From Asaia bogorensis (GTDB lineage: Bacteria > Pseudomonadota > Alphaproteobacteria > Reyranellales > Reyranellaceae), in assembly GCA_945889625.1 (NCBI GenBank), contig CAMDCE010000052.1, positions 1-37,606 on the forward strand: DNA of 37,606 bases. The letters are read 5' to 3'. Below are positions 1 through 7,566 of this stretch, piece by piece (the stretch's first letter is position 1; each line of letters begins with the position of its first letter). The notes under the pieces were generated by a model. That model was not told the origin of the DNA and made no database searches. It was given only the letters and a program-made list of their open reading frames with translations. A program made the position numbers and the translations under genes.

Positions 1-41
1 GTTTAGGAAACCGATGCTCTATCCGGCTGAGCTACCGGGAC
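1..41 (-). tRNA. tRNA-Arg (CCU), partial at window edge
   Basis: Read on the minus strand from 41 down to 1, the sequence fits the 5' part of a tRNA. The acceptor strand is GTCCCGG (41-35), followed by TA and a D-arm of GCTC...GAGC around a 9-nt loop. The anticodon 5' stem TCGGT leads into the 7-nt loop TTCCTAA (9-3). The anticodon is therefore CCT (7-5), decoding AGG as arginine. The anticodon 3' stem, T-arm and acceptor 3' strand lie outside the window. Cloverleaf geometry is good as far as it can be seen. Confidence 0.9.
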
Positions 42-122
42 GTGGGCCGACCACTAGCAAAATAGCCACGACCTGTCAGGATTTTCAGCGGATTGCTCAG
101 GCAAAACGGCAGGAGGCCCAAA

Positions 123-1184
123 ATGAGACGTTTGCAAGCTGCGGTCGCAATAGCTCTGGCACTGGCCTGCGGTGCCGCCCAGGCTGCCGACTACCCTGCC
201 CCCAAGCAGGGCGACTGGATCGCGCGGGATTTCAAGTTCCACACCGGCGAGGTCATGCCCGAGCTTCGCCTTCACTACACGACCGTCGGTGAGCCTTCAG
301 GGCAGCCGGTTCTCGTCCTGCACGGCACCACCGGCTCGGCCAACAGCATGCTGACGCCGGCCTTCGCGGGCGAACTGTTCGGGCCCGGCCAACCGCTCGA
401 TGCGACCAAGTACTTCATCATCATCCCGGACTCGATCGGCCACGGCAAATCGTCCCGGCCGTCCGACGGCCTGCGCGCGAAGTTTCCGAAGTACAATTAC
501 GACGACATGGTCGACGCCCAGTATCGGCTGCTCAAGGAAGGCCTCGGCATAAGTCACCTGCGCCTGGTGATCGGCAATTCGATGGGCGGCATGCATAGCT
601 GGGTGTGGGGCGTGAAATATCCCGACTTCATGGATGCGCTGGCACCGATGGCGGCGCAGCCGACCGCGATGTCGAGCCGCAACTGGATGATGCGGCGGCT
701 GATCATCGATTCGATCCGCAACGATCCGGAATGGAAGGACGGCAACTACGCGACGCAGCCGCGCGCCTTCAAGACGGCCGCCGTGTTCTACGGCATCGCC
801 ACCAACGGCGGCGATCTGGCCTATCAGAAGATAGCGCCGACGCGCGAAAAGGCCGACAAGCTGCTCGACGCGCGGCTGGCGGCGCCCTTCAACGCCGACG
901 CCAACGACACCCTCTACCAATGGGACTCCTCGGGCGACTACGACCCCTCGCCCGGCCTGTCGCGCATCCAGGCAGCGCTCCTGGCGATCAATGCCGCGGA
1001 CGACGAGCGCAATCCGCCGGAAACCGGGCTCTTGGAAGGCGCGCTGAAGCAGGTCAAGAACGGCCGGCTGTACCTGATCCCGGCCAGCGACGAGACGCGC
1101 GGCCACGGCACGACCGGCATGGCAAAATTCTACGCGGCGGCGCTAAAGGAATTGCTCGACAAGGCCCCGCAGCGGAAGAAGTAG
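123..1184 (+). CDS. Secreted alpha/beta-fold hydrolase, homoserine O-acetyltransferase (MetX)-like
   Basis: This 353-residue protein starts with a classical signal peptide (RR near the N-terminus, hydrophobic core, AQA cleavage motif near residue 21), so it is probably periplasmic. The body is an alpha/beta hydrolase of the MetX/homoserine acetyltransferase group: an LHGTTGS oxyanion segment near 67-72, nucleophile elbow GNSMGG with Ser153, and a C-terminal GHGT motif with the probable catalytic His328. True MetX enzymes are cytoplasmic, so the signal peptide argues for an ester or amide hydrolase of unknown substrate rather than methionine biosynthesis. The ATG at 123 is preferred over one at 93 because AGGAGG (111-116) precedes it and the signal peptide begins there. 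Confidence 0.85.
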   Translation: MRRLQAAVAIALALACGAAQAADYPAPKQGDWIARDFKFHTGEVMPELRLHYTTVGEPSGQPVLVLHGTTGSANSMLTPAFAGELFGPGQPLDATKYFIIIPDSIGHGKSSRPSDGLRAKFPKYNYDDMVDAQYRLLKEGLGISHLRLVIGNSMGGMHSWVWGVKYPDFMDALAPMAAQPTAMSSRNWMMRRLIIDSIRNDPEWKDGNYATQPRAFKTAAVFYGIATNGGDLAYQKIAPTREKADKLLDARLAAPFNADANDTLYQWDSSGDYDPSPGLSRIQAALLAINAADDERNPPETGLLEGALKQVKNGRLYLIPASDETRGHGTTGMAKFYAAALKELLDKAPQRKK

Positions 1185-1194
1185 AAATCTCCAT

Positions 1195-1650
1195 CTAGTC
1201 GTCGGATCGCGTGCGGCGCAGCGACTTGATCGCGCCGTGGTGCTTCTTGTCCTCGATGCGCCGCCGCTTGCTCGCCCGCGTGGGCTTGGTCGGCTTGCGC
1301 GGCGTCGGGCGGCGCGCCGCGGCACGGACCAGTTCGATCAGGCGGTCGAGCGCCTCCTCGCGGTTGCGCTTCTGGCTGCGCTGGCTTTGCGCGACCAGCA
1401 CCAGCACGCCGTCCTGGGTCAGCCGCCGGCCGGCCAATCGCTCCAGCCGCTCGCGCACCTCGGGCGGCAGCGACGGCGAATGGCGCACGTCGAAGCGCAG
1501 CTGCACGGCGGTCGAGGTCTTGTTGACGTGCTGACCACCCGGCCCGGTGGCGCGCACGAAGCTTTCGTCGATCTCCGCCGGATCGAGCGTCAGGGAGCCT
1601 GCGATCCAGATCGGGGCGGCCTTGCTCGCTGCCTTGGCCGCCGCCGACAT
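1195..1650 (-). CDS. arfB: Alternative ribosome-rescue factor / peptidyl-tRNA hydrolase ArfB (YaeJ/ICT1 family)
   Basis: This 151-residue protein carries the class-I release-factor GGQ motif (residues 38-40, in TGPGGQHVNK), which hydrolyses peptidyl-tRNA. It has no codon-recognition domains. The C-terminal tail (RKPTKPTRASKRRR and onward) is strongly basic. That is the ArfB signature: the tail enters the empty mRNA channel of ribosomes stalled on non-stop mRNA. The ATG at 1650 shares its A with the TGA of the upstream ankyrin gene (TGATG), suggesting translational coupling. A GTG one codon upstream (1653) is the alternative start. It is the last gene of the gshB-ankyrin-arfB group. Confidence 0.92.
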   Translation of the reverse strand: MSAAAKAASKAAPIWIAGSLTLDPAEIDESFVRATGPGGQHVNKTSTAVQLRFDVRHSPSLPPEVRERLERLAGRRLTQDGVLVLVAQSQRSQKRNREEALDRLIELVRAAARRPTPRKPTKPTRASKRRRIEDKKHHGAIKSLRRTRSDD

Positions 1651-2207
1651 CACTCCTTCCCGCCGGCCTTGCGCAACAAGGCCTCGATCGTCGTACGGCC
1701 GGACTGGCGCGCGAAAGTGAGCGCCGTGCGTCCGGTGAAATCGGGCGTGTTGGGATTGGCCTTCTTTTCGAGCAGCACGCGGACGACTTCCGCGAAACCC
1801 AGCCGCGACGCCACCATCAGCGCCGTCGTGCCCTGGCGCGTCTGGGCGTTGGGCTTGGCATTGCGCTTCAGCAGCAGCTCGACAAGATCGACATCGCCAC
1901 GCTCGGCGGCGCGGATCAGCGAGGTGTAGCCCTCGCGGTCGGTGGCATCGACCACGGCGCCACCCTTGAGCAGCGTCTCGGCCACGGCGATCTGGCCGGC
2001 CAGCACCGATACCATCAGCAACGGCCGGCCGTTGGTGTCGGCCTGGTTGGGATTCTCGCCCTTGAACAACGACTGGCGTACCTTCTCCTCGTCGCCGTCA
2101 CGCACTGCCTTGACGATGGGCTTGACGGTCATCGATTCGATCTGTGCCAGCGCCGGGCCGGCCGGTACGAGGCACGCGGCCATTGCCAGAAATGTCCGAC
2201 GGATCAT
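1650..2207 (-). CDS. Exported ankyrin-repeat protein
   Basis: The 185-residue product has an N-terminal signal peptide (MIRRTFLAMAACLVP, with an ALA cleavage motif) followed by about four or five ankyrin repeats. They are recognisable by their GxTxLxxAxxxGxxxxVxxLL pattern, for example DREGYTSLIRAAERGDVDLV and QGTTALMVASRLGFAEVVRV. It is probably periplasmic and acts through protein-protein contacts; the partner is unknown. I chose the ATG at 2207 because the signal peptide starts there and GGGAG lies upstream. It overlaps the gshB stop by an ATGA junction and shares TGATG with arfB, so the three genes look translationally coupled. Confidence 0.85.
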   Translation of the reverse strand: MIRRTFLAMAACLVPAGPALAQIESMTVKPIVKAVRDGDEEKVRQSLFKGENPNQADTNGRPLLMVSVLAGQIAVAETLLKGGAVVDATDREGYTSLIRAAERGDVDLVELLLKRNAKPNAQTRQGTTALMVASRLGFAEVVRVLLEKKANPNTPDFTGRTALTFARQSGRTTIEALLRKAGGKE

Positions 2208-3166
2208 GTGCTGCTCCCGCGAGTCGCCTGGTAACGCGCCTCGATACGGTCCCATATCTGGGCTTCCAGCGACACGCCGTCAAAACGGTCGATCTGCTGC
2301 AGGCCGGTCGGCGAGGTGACGTTGATCTCGGTGAGATAGTCGCCGATCACGTCGATGCCGACGAAGATCATGCCGAGCCGGGCAAGCTCGGGGCCGATCG
2401 TCTCGCAGATCTCGATATCGCGCTTGCTGAGCGTTGCCTTCACCGCCACGCCGCCGACATGCATGTTGGATCGCGCCTCGCCCGCGGCCGGCACGCGATT
2501 GATCACGCCGACCGCCTTGCCGTCGATCAGGATGATGCGCTTGTCGCCCTGGCGCACTTCCGGGAGATAGCGCTGGGCGATCACCGGCTCGCGGCTGCGC
2601 TGGGAGAACATCTCGAGCAGGGAATTGAAATTCTCGTCGTCGGGTCGCACGCGGAACACGCCGGACCCGCCGTTGCCGAACAGGGGCTTGAGGATGATGT
2701 CCTTGTGCTCGTCGCGGAACTCACGCAGCGCGAGCGCATTGGCGGTGATCAGGGTTGGCGGCATGACCTTGTCGAAATGCGTGACGAACAGCTTCTCCGG
2801 CGCGTTGCGCACGCTCGCCGGATCGTTCACCACCAGGGTCTTGGGATGGATGTGCTCCAGAACATGCGTCGTCGTGATGTACGACATGTCGAAGGGCGGA
2901 TCCTGACGCAGCAGCACGACGTCGAGCGTCGCAAGGTCGAGGATCTCCGGCGCACCCAGGGTGAAGTGATTGCCCTTCTCGCGCCTGAGCTTCATGGGCT
3001 GGGCGCGCGCCATAACCTTGCGGTCGCGGAAGATCAGGTCGGGCGGCGTGTAGTGCCACACAGCATAGCCGCGCCGTTCGGCCTCCAGCCCCAGCACAAA
3101 GGTCGAATCGCCGTCGATATCGATGGTCGACACATGGTCCATCTGAATGGCGACATTGAGCTTCAT
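2204..3166 (-). CDS. gshB: Glutathione synthase
   Basis: The 320-residue protein matches prokaryotic GshB over its whole length. It ligates glycine to gamma-glutamylcysteine using ATP in the cytoplasm. Visible landmarks are the N-terminal MDHVSTIDIDGDSTF, RQDPPFDMSYITTTHVLE, the VVNDPASVRNAPEKLF segment, the ATP-grasp core ILKPLFGNGGSGVFR, the substrate loop RVPAAGEARSNMHVGG, and the metal-binding IDVIGDYLTEINVTSPTG near the end. The start is the canonical MKLNVAIQMD. Its stop overlaps the ankyrin gene start (ATGA). The neighbourhood gshB-yraN-rsmI is common in Alphaproteobacteria. Confidence 0.96.
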   Translation of the reverse strand: MKLNVAIQMDHVSTIDIDGDSTFVLGLEAERRGYAVWHYTPPDLIFRDRKVMARAQPMKLRREKGNHFTLGAPEILDLATLDVVLLRQDPPFDMSYITTTHVLEHIHPKTLVVNDPASVRNAPEKLFVTHFDKVMPPTLITANALALREFRDEHKDIILKPLFGNGGSGVFRVRPDDENFNSLLEMFSQRSREPVIAQRYLPEVRQGDKRIILIDGKAVGVINRVPAAGEARSNMHVGGVAVKATLSKRDIEICETIGPELARLGMIFVGIDVIGDYLTEINVTSPTGLQQIDRFDGVSLEAQIWDRIEARYQATRGSST

Positions 3167-3207
3167 GGCTGGGTCCTTGGGGGCCGGGTCCTGGGTAAAC
3201 GGGAGCG

Positions 3208-4050
3208 TCAGTTAAGCCCGCGGCGCAGTTCCTGCAACAGGACTGACGCGCGCTGGCGCAGGCCGGGATCGCCCCGCCCGCCCTCGATGCCGAGAAAGCG
3301 CTCGAAGGCGGCGATGGCGGCGCGGCGCTTGTCCAGCCGGACGTTGAGCTGGCCGGCCTCGAACAAGAGCTCCGGACGGTCGGGCGCGATCGCCAGCATG
3401 CGGTCGAGCGAGCGCGCGGCACCCGGCCAATCCTCGCGCTTGACGAGCCGCAGGCGGACGTTGTTCTCCAGCCGCAGCAGCACCTCGCGGTCGGACACCG
3501 GATCGAAATGGGCGGGGCGGAGCTCGGCGTCGGCGCCCAGCACCTGGCGCAGGAGGTCGCGCAGGTCGCCCGCTTCGCGCACCGTGCCGTCATGAAAAGG
3601 ATCGAGGACGTGCCGCGCACCGTCGATGGCGACGCGGATCAGGAAATGGGCGGGAAACGCCAGGCCCTCGGCATCCCAGCCCTGGGCACGCGCGATGTGC
3701 AGGTAAAGGATCGACAGCGCCACCGGCAGGCCCTTGCGCCGCTCGATCACGCGCGCGAGGTCGGCGTTCTGCAGGTCGTCGTAGGTTTCGCTGTCGCCGC
3801 GATAGGCGTAGGAGCGGGCGATCACTTCGGCCAGCGCTTCGGCCGTGGTGCCGCGCCGGCGCACCAGGTCGGCCACGTCGGCGGCCATCGCCGCCACATG
3901 CTGACGATAGGGCGCAAGATCGACCGGCTCGTCGCGCTGCAGCGCGCTCATCGTCAAAGCGGCTTCGAGAAGGTCGATGCGCTCGCCGTCCTTGGCACCA
4001 TTGCCGGCGCAGAGATCGCGCAGGCGGACCTCCGATTCGTCACGCGTCAC
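3208..4050 (-). CDS. SirB1-type transglutaminase-like protein with C-terminal TPR segment
   Basis: This 280-residue cytoplasmic protein belongs to the SirB1/transglutaminase-like family. The N-terminal two thirds contain the family hallmarks: YDDLQNADLARVIERRKGLPVALSILYLHIARAQGWDAEG, then FPAHFLIRV and DPFHDGTVR. The C-terminal third is helical and TPR-like (REDWPGAARSLDRMLAIAPDRPELLFEAGQLNVRL). The biochemical function of this family is not settled. The catalytic Cys of true transglutaminases is not obvious (GLPVALS occupies that position), so I would not predict transglutaminase activity. It follows yraN after 3 nt and precedes gshB by 41 nt, in one transcription direction. Confidence 0.82.
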   Translation of the reverse strand: MTRDESEVRLRDLCAGNGAKDGERIDLLEAALTMSALQRDEPVDLAPYRQHVAAMAADVADLVRRRGTTAEALAEVIARSYAYRGDSETYDDLQNADLARVIERRKGLPVALSILYLHIARAQGWDAEGLAFPAHFLIRVAIDGARHVLDPFHDGTVREAGDLRDLLRQVLGADAELRPAHFDPVSDREVLLRLENNVRLRLVKREDWPGAARSLDRMLAIAPDRPELLFEAGQLNVRLDKRRAAIAAFERFLGIEGGRGDPGLRQRASVLLQELRRGLN

Positions 4051-4053
4051 GCA

Positions 4054-4434
4054 TCACTCCGGCGGGCGCCAGACGTCGGCCAGATGGCGCGGCCAAAAAT
4101 GTCGCCAAAGAGGGCCGCTCACCAGCACCGCATCGAAGCGCACGGAACAGACGGCATGGCGGGGATGATGCGCCAGGAACAGGCTGGCGGCGCGCGCCAC
4201 CCGTCCTAACTGCCGTCCGCCCAAGGCATCGATTGCTATCGCTGCATCGGCACGCGCCTTGACCTCGACGAACGCCAATATGCCGCCCCGTCGTGCCACG
4301 ATATCGATCTCGCCCAGCTTGGTGCGGTAGCGCCGCGCCAGGATCGAATAGCCCGCCAGACGCAGCCGCCACACCGCCCGCATCTCGGCAGCATGGCCCA
4401 GCCGGTGGGCGCGCTGGCGTGCTTCGGTAGTCAT
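4054..4434 (-). CDS. UPF0102/YraN family nuclease-like protein
   Basis: The 126-residue protein has the YraN signature. An N-terminal GHAAEMRAVWRLRLAGYSILARRYRTK is followed by GEIDIVARRGGILAFVEVKAR, whose Asp, Glu and Lys form the D-(D/E)xK pattern of restriction-endonuclease-like folds. The family is widespread, and its role is thought to involve DNA metabolism but is unproven. Its start overlaps the end of rsmI by 4 nt (ATGA-type junction). The rsmI-yraN pairing is conserved across Proteobacteria and supports the identification. Length is typical. Confidence 0.9.
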   Translation of the reverse strand: MTTEARQRAHRLGHAAEMRAVWRLRLAGYSILARRYRTKLGEIDIVARRGGILAFVEVKARADAAIAIDALGGRQLGRVARAASLFLAHHPRHAVCSVRFDAVLVSGPLWRHFWPRHLADVWRPPE

Positions 4435-5378
4435 TGCTGGGCCTCACGCTTGAGCGCCAGCGCGCGGGCATAGACGTCGCGGCGCTTCAGCCCGAAGCGC
4501 GCCGCCACTTCCGACGCCGCGTCCTTGACAGACGCGCCGGCCATCGCCGAGCGCAGCGCCTCGTCGAGCGCGCCGGCGGCGGGCGCCGCCGCTTCGCCCG
4601 GCGGGCCGATCACAAGGACGATCTCGCCTTTGACGTCGGAACGCCCGGCATAATGGGCGGCAAGATCGCCGAGCGGCGCGCGGCGGACTTCCTCGAACAG
4701 CTTGGTGAGCTCGCGCGCAACAGCCGCCGGCCGCGCGCCCAGGAGGTCGGCAAGATCGGCGAGCGAGGCGGCGAGGCGGTGCGGCGCCTCGAAGAAGACC
4801 AGGGTCGCCGGCACGCTTGCCGCCTCCGCGATCGCCCGGCGGCGCTCGACTGGCCTGGCCGGCAGGAAGCCGCCGAAGAAGAAACGCTCGGTCGGCAGAC
4901 CCGAGAGCGCCAGCGCCATCGGCACGGCTGAAGCGCCCGGCGCTGCGGTCACGACATGGCCATCGGCCAGCGCGGCCCGGACCAGCCGGTAACCTGGATC
5001 GGAAATCAGCGGCATACCGGCGTCGGAGACCAAGGCCACGCGCTTGCCCTGGGCAAGCGCGCGCACGATGCGCGGTTCGGCCGCGTCCTGCGTGGCGTCG
5101 CTGTAGGCCACGGTGGGGGCCGCGATGCCGTAGGCGTTGGCTAGCTTGGCAAACACGCGCGTGTCCTCGCAGGCGATCAGGTCGGCAGCGCGCAGTACAT
5201 CCAGTGCACGCAGCGTGATATCGCGCATATTGCCGATCGGTGTGGCGACAATATGCAGTCCCGGCACGATGACCAGCGGTTTACGCCGGGCCTGCCCATC
5301 GCTAGCTTGGAGCGGTTCGCCCGTTGTCACTTGCACTGCCTCTTCGCCCACTGTCTCTTTGTCCACGTCCATCTGCAT
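4431..5378 (-). CDS. rsmI: 16S rRNA (cytidine(1402)-2'-O)-methyltransferase RsmI
   Basis: RsmI uses S-adenosylmethionine to 2'-O-methylate C1402 of 16S rRNA in the decoding centre. The sequence shows the tetrapyrrole-methylase fold motifs: HIVATPIGNMRDIT, CEDTRVFAKL, LVSDAGMPLISDPGYRLV, APGASAVPMALALSGLP, then FFGGFLPARP, FFEAPHRL and ARELTKLFEEV. The start is uncertain. The reading frame stays open upstream to 5453, which would overlap the divergent lipoprotein gene. ATG at 5378 gives a 315-residue protein with a roughly 30-residue acidic N-terminal extension before the conserved core; ATG at 5372 is nearly equivalent. Confidence 0.95.
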   Translation of the reverse strand: MQMDVDKETVGEEAVQVTTGEPLQASDGQARRKPLVIVPGLHIVATPIGNMRDITLRALDVLRAADLIACEDTRVFAKLANAYGIAAPTVAYSDATQDAAEPRIVRALAQGKRVALVSDAGMPLISDPGYRLVRAALADGHVVTAAPGASAVPMALALSGLPTERFFFGGFLPARPVERRRAIAEAASVPATLVFFEAPHRLAASLADLADLLGARPAAVARELTKLFEEVRRAPLGDLAAHYAGRSDVKGEIVLVIGPPGEAAAPAAGALDEALRSAMAGASVKDAASEVAARFGLKRRDVYARALALKREAQQ

Positions 5379-5401
5379 CCGTCCGCCGGAGTTTCGCACC
5401 G

Positions 5402-6562
5402 ATGCGTCCGTCCTTTTTCGCGCTCGCCGCTGCAGCCTTCTTTCTGGGCGCATGCGGCGAGCAGTCCCAGACTAGCACGCCCGCCCCGTCCCCGGCCGCA
5501 CCTCAGGCGGGCTCGCCGGTCACCGCCTCGGGCAAGACGCGCATCGCGTTGCTGCTGCCGCTCTCCGGCCGCGCCGCGCCGATCGGTCAGTCCATGCAGC
5601 AGGCCGCCGAGATGTCCCTGTTCGACAGCGGAGCCCAGCACCTGGCGCTGGCCGCCTACGACAGCGGCGAGCAGGCCGACACGACCGTCCAGGCCTATCG
5701 CAAGGCCCGCATCGACGGCGTCGCCCTGGTGCTGGGACCGCTGTTCGGCGTGTCGGCGACGGCGCTCGGCCCGCTGGTCCGGCAAGGCGGAGCCAACGTG
5801 ATTTCCTTCTCCAACGACGAGCAGGCCGCCCAGCCCGGCGTCTGGGTGATGGGCATCGCCGCGCCCCCGCAAGTCCGCCGCGTGGTCGATCATGCAGTGG
5901 CCTCGGGCATCAAGCGCTTTGCCGCCTTCGCTCCGCGCACGAGCTACGGCGAACAGATGACGCGCACCCTGGAAAGCCACGTCGCCGTGCGCGGCGGCAC
6001 CGTTGTGGCGGTCGAGCTCTTCGACGATAGCCCTGACCTGACGGCGTTGGCACGGCGGCTCGCCAACGAGACGAAGGGCGAAGGCAAGCTCGCCGTGCTC
6101 GTACCGGTGGCGCCGCCCAGGCTGTCGGCCGTGCTCGCAGCCCTTGCGGCCGCCGGCATCGACAGCCGGTCCGTGCAGTTCATCGGCACCGGCGTATGGG
6201 ACGTGACCGGCATCGGCTCGGAAACCATGCTGCGCGGCGCCTGGTACGCCGCTCCCGATCCGGCCAGGCGCGCCGACTTCGAGCGACGGTTCGTCGCCAC
6301 CTACGGCCGTCCACCGCACCGCCTGGCAACGCTTGCCTACGACGCCGTGGCGCTGGCCGGCCAGCTCGCGCGCCTCAAGCCGGGCGGCGATTTCTCGCCC
6401 GAGGCGATCACCAACCCCAACGGCTGGTCGGGCGTCGACGGCGTCTTCCGCTTCCTGCCCGATGGCCGCGCCGAGCGCTCGCTGGCGGTGATCGAGATCC
6501 AGGGCGAACGCAACACCGTGGTCAGCCCCGCACCGACCACTTTCGCCAGGGCGGTGAACTAA
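5402..6562 (+). CDS. Penicillin-binding-protein activator, LpoA-like lipoprotein (periplasmic binding protein fold)
   Basis: The 386-residue product starts with a lipoprotein signal (lipobox LGAC, Cys18), followed by a low-complexity Ala/Pro linker. A type-I periplasmic-binding-protein domain comes next (RIALLLPLSGRAAPIGQSMQQAAEMSL..., then LVLGPLFGVSATALGPLV and FIGTGVWD). This is the domain found in LpoA and in branched-chain amino-acid receptors. The divergent partner rsmI-yraN is the classic neighbour of lpoA, so activation of peptidoglycan synthases is the best functional guess. It lacks the N-terminal TPR domain of E. coli LpoA, as usual in Alphaproteobacteria. Only 23 bp separate it from the rsmI start, so divergent promoters must overlap coding DNA. 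Confidence 0.85.
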   Translation: MRPSFFALAAAAFFLGACGEQSQTSTPAPSPAAPQAGSPVTASGKTRIALLLPLSGRAAPIGQSMQQAAEMSLFDSGAQHLALAAYDSGEQADTTVQAYRKARIDGVALVLGPLFGVSATALGPLVRQGGANVISFSNDEQAAQPGVWVMGIAAPPQVRRVVDHAVASGIKRFAAFAPRTSYGEQMTRTLESHVAVRGGTVVAVELFDDSPDLTALARRLANETKGEGKLAVLVPVAPPRLSAVLAALAAAGIDSRSVQFIGTGVWDVTGIGSETMLRGAWYAAPDPARRADFERRFVATYGRPPHRLATLAYDAVALAGQLARLKPGGDFSPEAITNPNGWSGVDGVFRFLPDGRAERSLAVIEIQGERNTVVSPAPTTFARAVN

Positions 6563-6717
6563 AGCGCGATGACTTTCACTCGAGCCATGCCGTCGGCACG
6601 GCCGCAGCGCGATGACTACGGTCATCGCGCTGTAGTGCACCGCCCAGGCGCGATGGCCAACCATCGCGCCATAGCTGCCGGAGCCGGGCCGACGGCCGAA
6701 GCAAGTGTCATCGCGCT
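6563..6717 (+). repeat. Dispersed palindromic repeat R1, copy 1 (155 bp, with nested hairpin)
   Basis: The element is bounded by perfect 11-bp inverted repeats: AGCGCGATGAC (6563-6573) and GTCATCGCGCT (6707-6717). Inside is a hairpin with arms GGCGCGATGG/CCATCGCGCC (6647-6656 and 6661-6670). A second hairpin, 6606-6616 with 6621-6631, reuses the same 11-bp terminal motif around a TACG loop. Most of the sequence recurs in reverse orientation at 15752-15875, except for the nested hairpin. It fills the whole gap between the lipoprotein stop and the HAD gene. It resembles a REP or miniature mobile element. Confidence 0.85.
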
Positions 6718-6726
6718 GTGAACGAC

Positions 6727-7449
6727 ATGCCGATCCTGCCGCGCGCCATCCTGTTCGATTTGGACGACACCCTGATCCGTGCCTACGCCCAGCCCGAGGA
6801 AGCGTGGACGCGCCTGCTGAAGCGGTTTGCCATCCAGCTCGACGCGCACGACGACGCCACGATCGAGCGCGTCCGGGTGGCAGCGATGGAGGAGGCGCGC
6901 GCCTTCTGGTCCGACCGCGCCGAGGCGGCCAAATGGCGGCTCGACATTCCTGCCGCCCGCCGTCTGTCGGTGCGCCGCGCCCTGGCGCGTCTCGATCGTG
7001 CCGACGAGGCGCTGGCCGACCGCATCGCCGACGCTTTCTCCGAGATGCGGCGCAACGAGTACCGGCTCTATCCCGACGCCCACGCCACGGTCGATGCCTT
7101 GCGCACGGCGGGCGTGAAGCTCGCGCTGGTCACCAACGGCGCGGGGGAGACGCAGCGCGCCAAGATCGAGCGCTTCGAGCTCGGCCACCGTTTCGACCAC
7201 ATCCAGATCGAAGGCGAATTCGGCCAGGGCAAGCCCGAGCTCGCCGTCTACCGTCATGCGCTGGAGCGGCTGGGAGTCGCTGCCGCCGATGCCTGGATGG
7301 TGGGCGACAATTACGAGTGGGAAGTCGTGGCGCCGCAGCAGCTCGGCATGTGCGGCATCTGGTACGACCCGTTCGAAGCAGGCGTGCCGACGCATGCGAC
7401 CGCCCGGCCGACGCGCATCATCAAGCGACTGGGCGAGCTGGTGGAGTAA
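6727..7449 (+). CDS. HAD-superfamily hydrolase (subfamily IA)
   Basis: The protein of about 240 residues is a cytoplasmic HAD phosphatase. Motif I is LFDLDDTLI (nucleophile and acid aspartates), motif II LVTNG, motif III the Lys in GQGKPELAVYRHAL, and motif IV MVGDNYEWEV. The cap between motifs I and II is helical and Arg/Ala-rich, as in the YjjG/2-haloacid dehalogenase-like subfamily. The substrate cannot be deduced. The start could be GTG at 6718 or ATG at 6727. Neither has a clear Shine-Dalgarno sequence, and repeat R1 ends directly at 6717, so the translation signal may have been remodelled by the repeat. Confidence 0.88.
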   Translation: MPILPRAILFDLDDTLIRAYAQPEEAWTRLLKRFAIQLDAHDDATIERVRVAAMEEARAFWSDRAEAAKWRLDIPAARRLSVRRALARLDRADEALADRIADAFSEMRRNEYRLYPDAHATVDALRTAGVKLALVTNGAGETQRAKIERFELGHRFDHIQIEGEFGQGKPELAVYRHALERLGVAAADAWMVGDNYEWEVVAPQQLGMCGIWYDPFEAGVPTHATARPTRIIKRLGELVE

Positions 7450-7450
7450 G

Positions 7451-7566
7451 TCCCCCTCCGCCCCCGACTACGGGGGCACCTCCCCCGAAGACGGGGGAGG
7501 GACGACTCCCTCTTTCCCTCCCCCGTCTTCGGGGGAGGTGTCGGCGTCTTACGCCGACGGAGGGGG
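7451..7566. repeat. GC-rich compound palindrome between convergent genes; possible bidirectional terminator
   Basis: This stretch holds several nested palindromes. 7477-7502 and 7515-7540 form a perfect 26-bp inverted repeat, and each arm is itself a hairpin (CCTCCCCCG...CGGGGGAGG). Smaller hairpins are CCCCCG/CGGGGG (7461-7476) and GTCGGCGT/ACGCCGAC (about 7540-7557). It lies exactly between the converging stop codons of the HAD and ferredoxin genes. Similar CCTCCCCCG-type intergenic palindromes are common in Alphaproteobacteria. It probably acts as a bidirectional transcription barrier, although there is no long T tract. Confidence 0.75.

Noticed and set aside
1..123. Genomic-island attachment site at the tRNA-Arg gene
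   Set aside because: Only the 5' half of the tRNA is present, and integrases normally use the 3' end, which lies outside the window; no integrase or direct repeat is visible.
297..1106. Long minus-strand open frame opposite the MetX-like gene
   Set aside because: It is the antisense shadow of a real gene in high-GC DNA; its composition is Arg/Ala/Gly/Val-rich with no recognisable motif.
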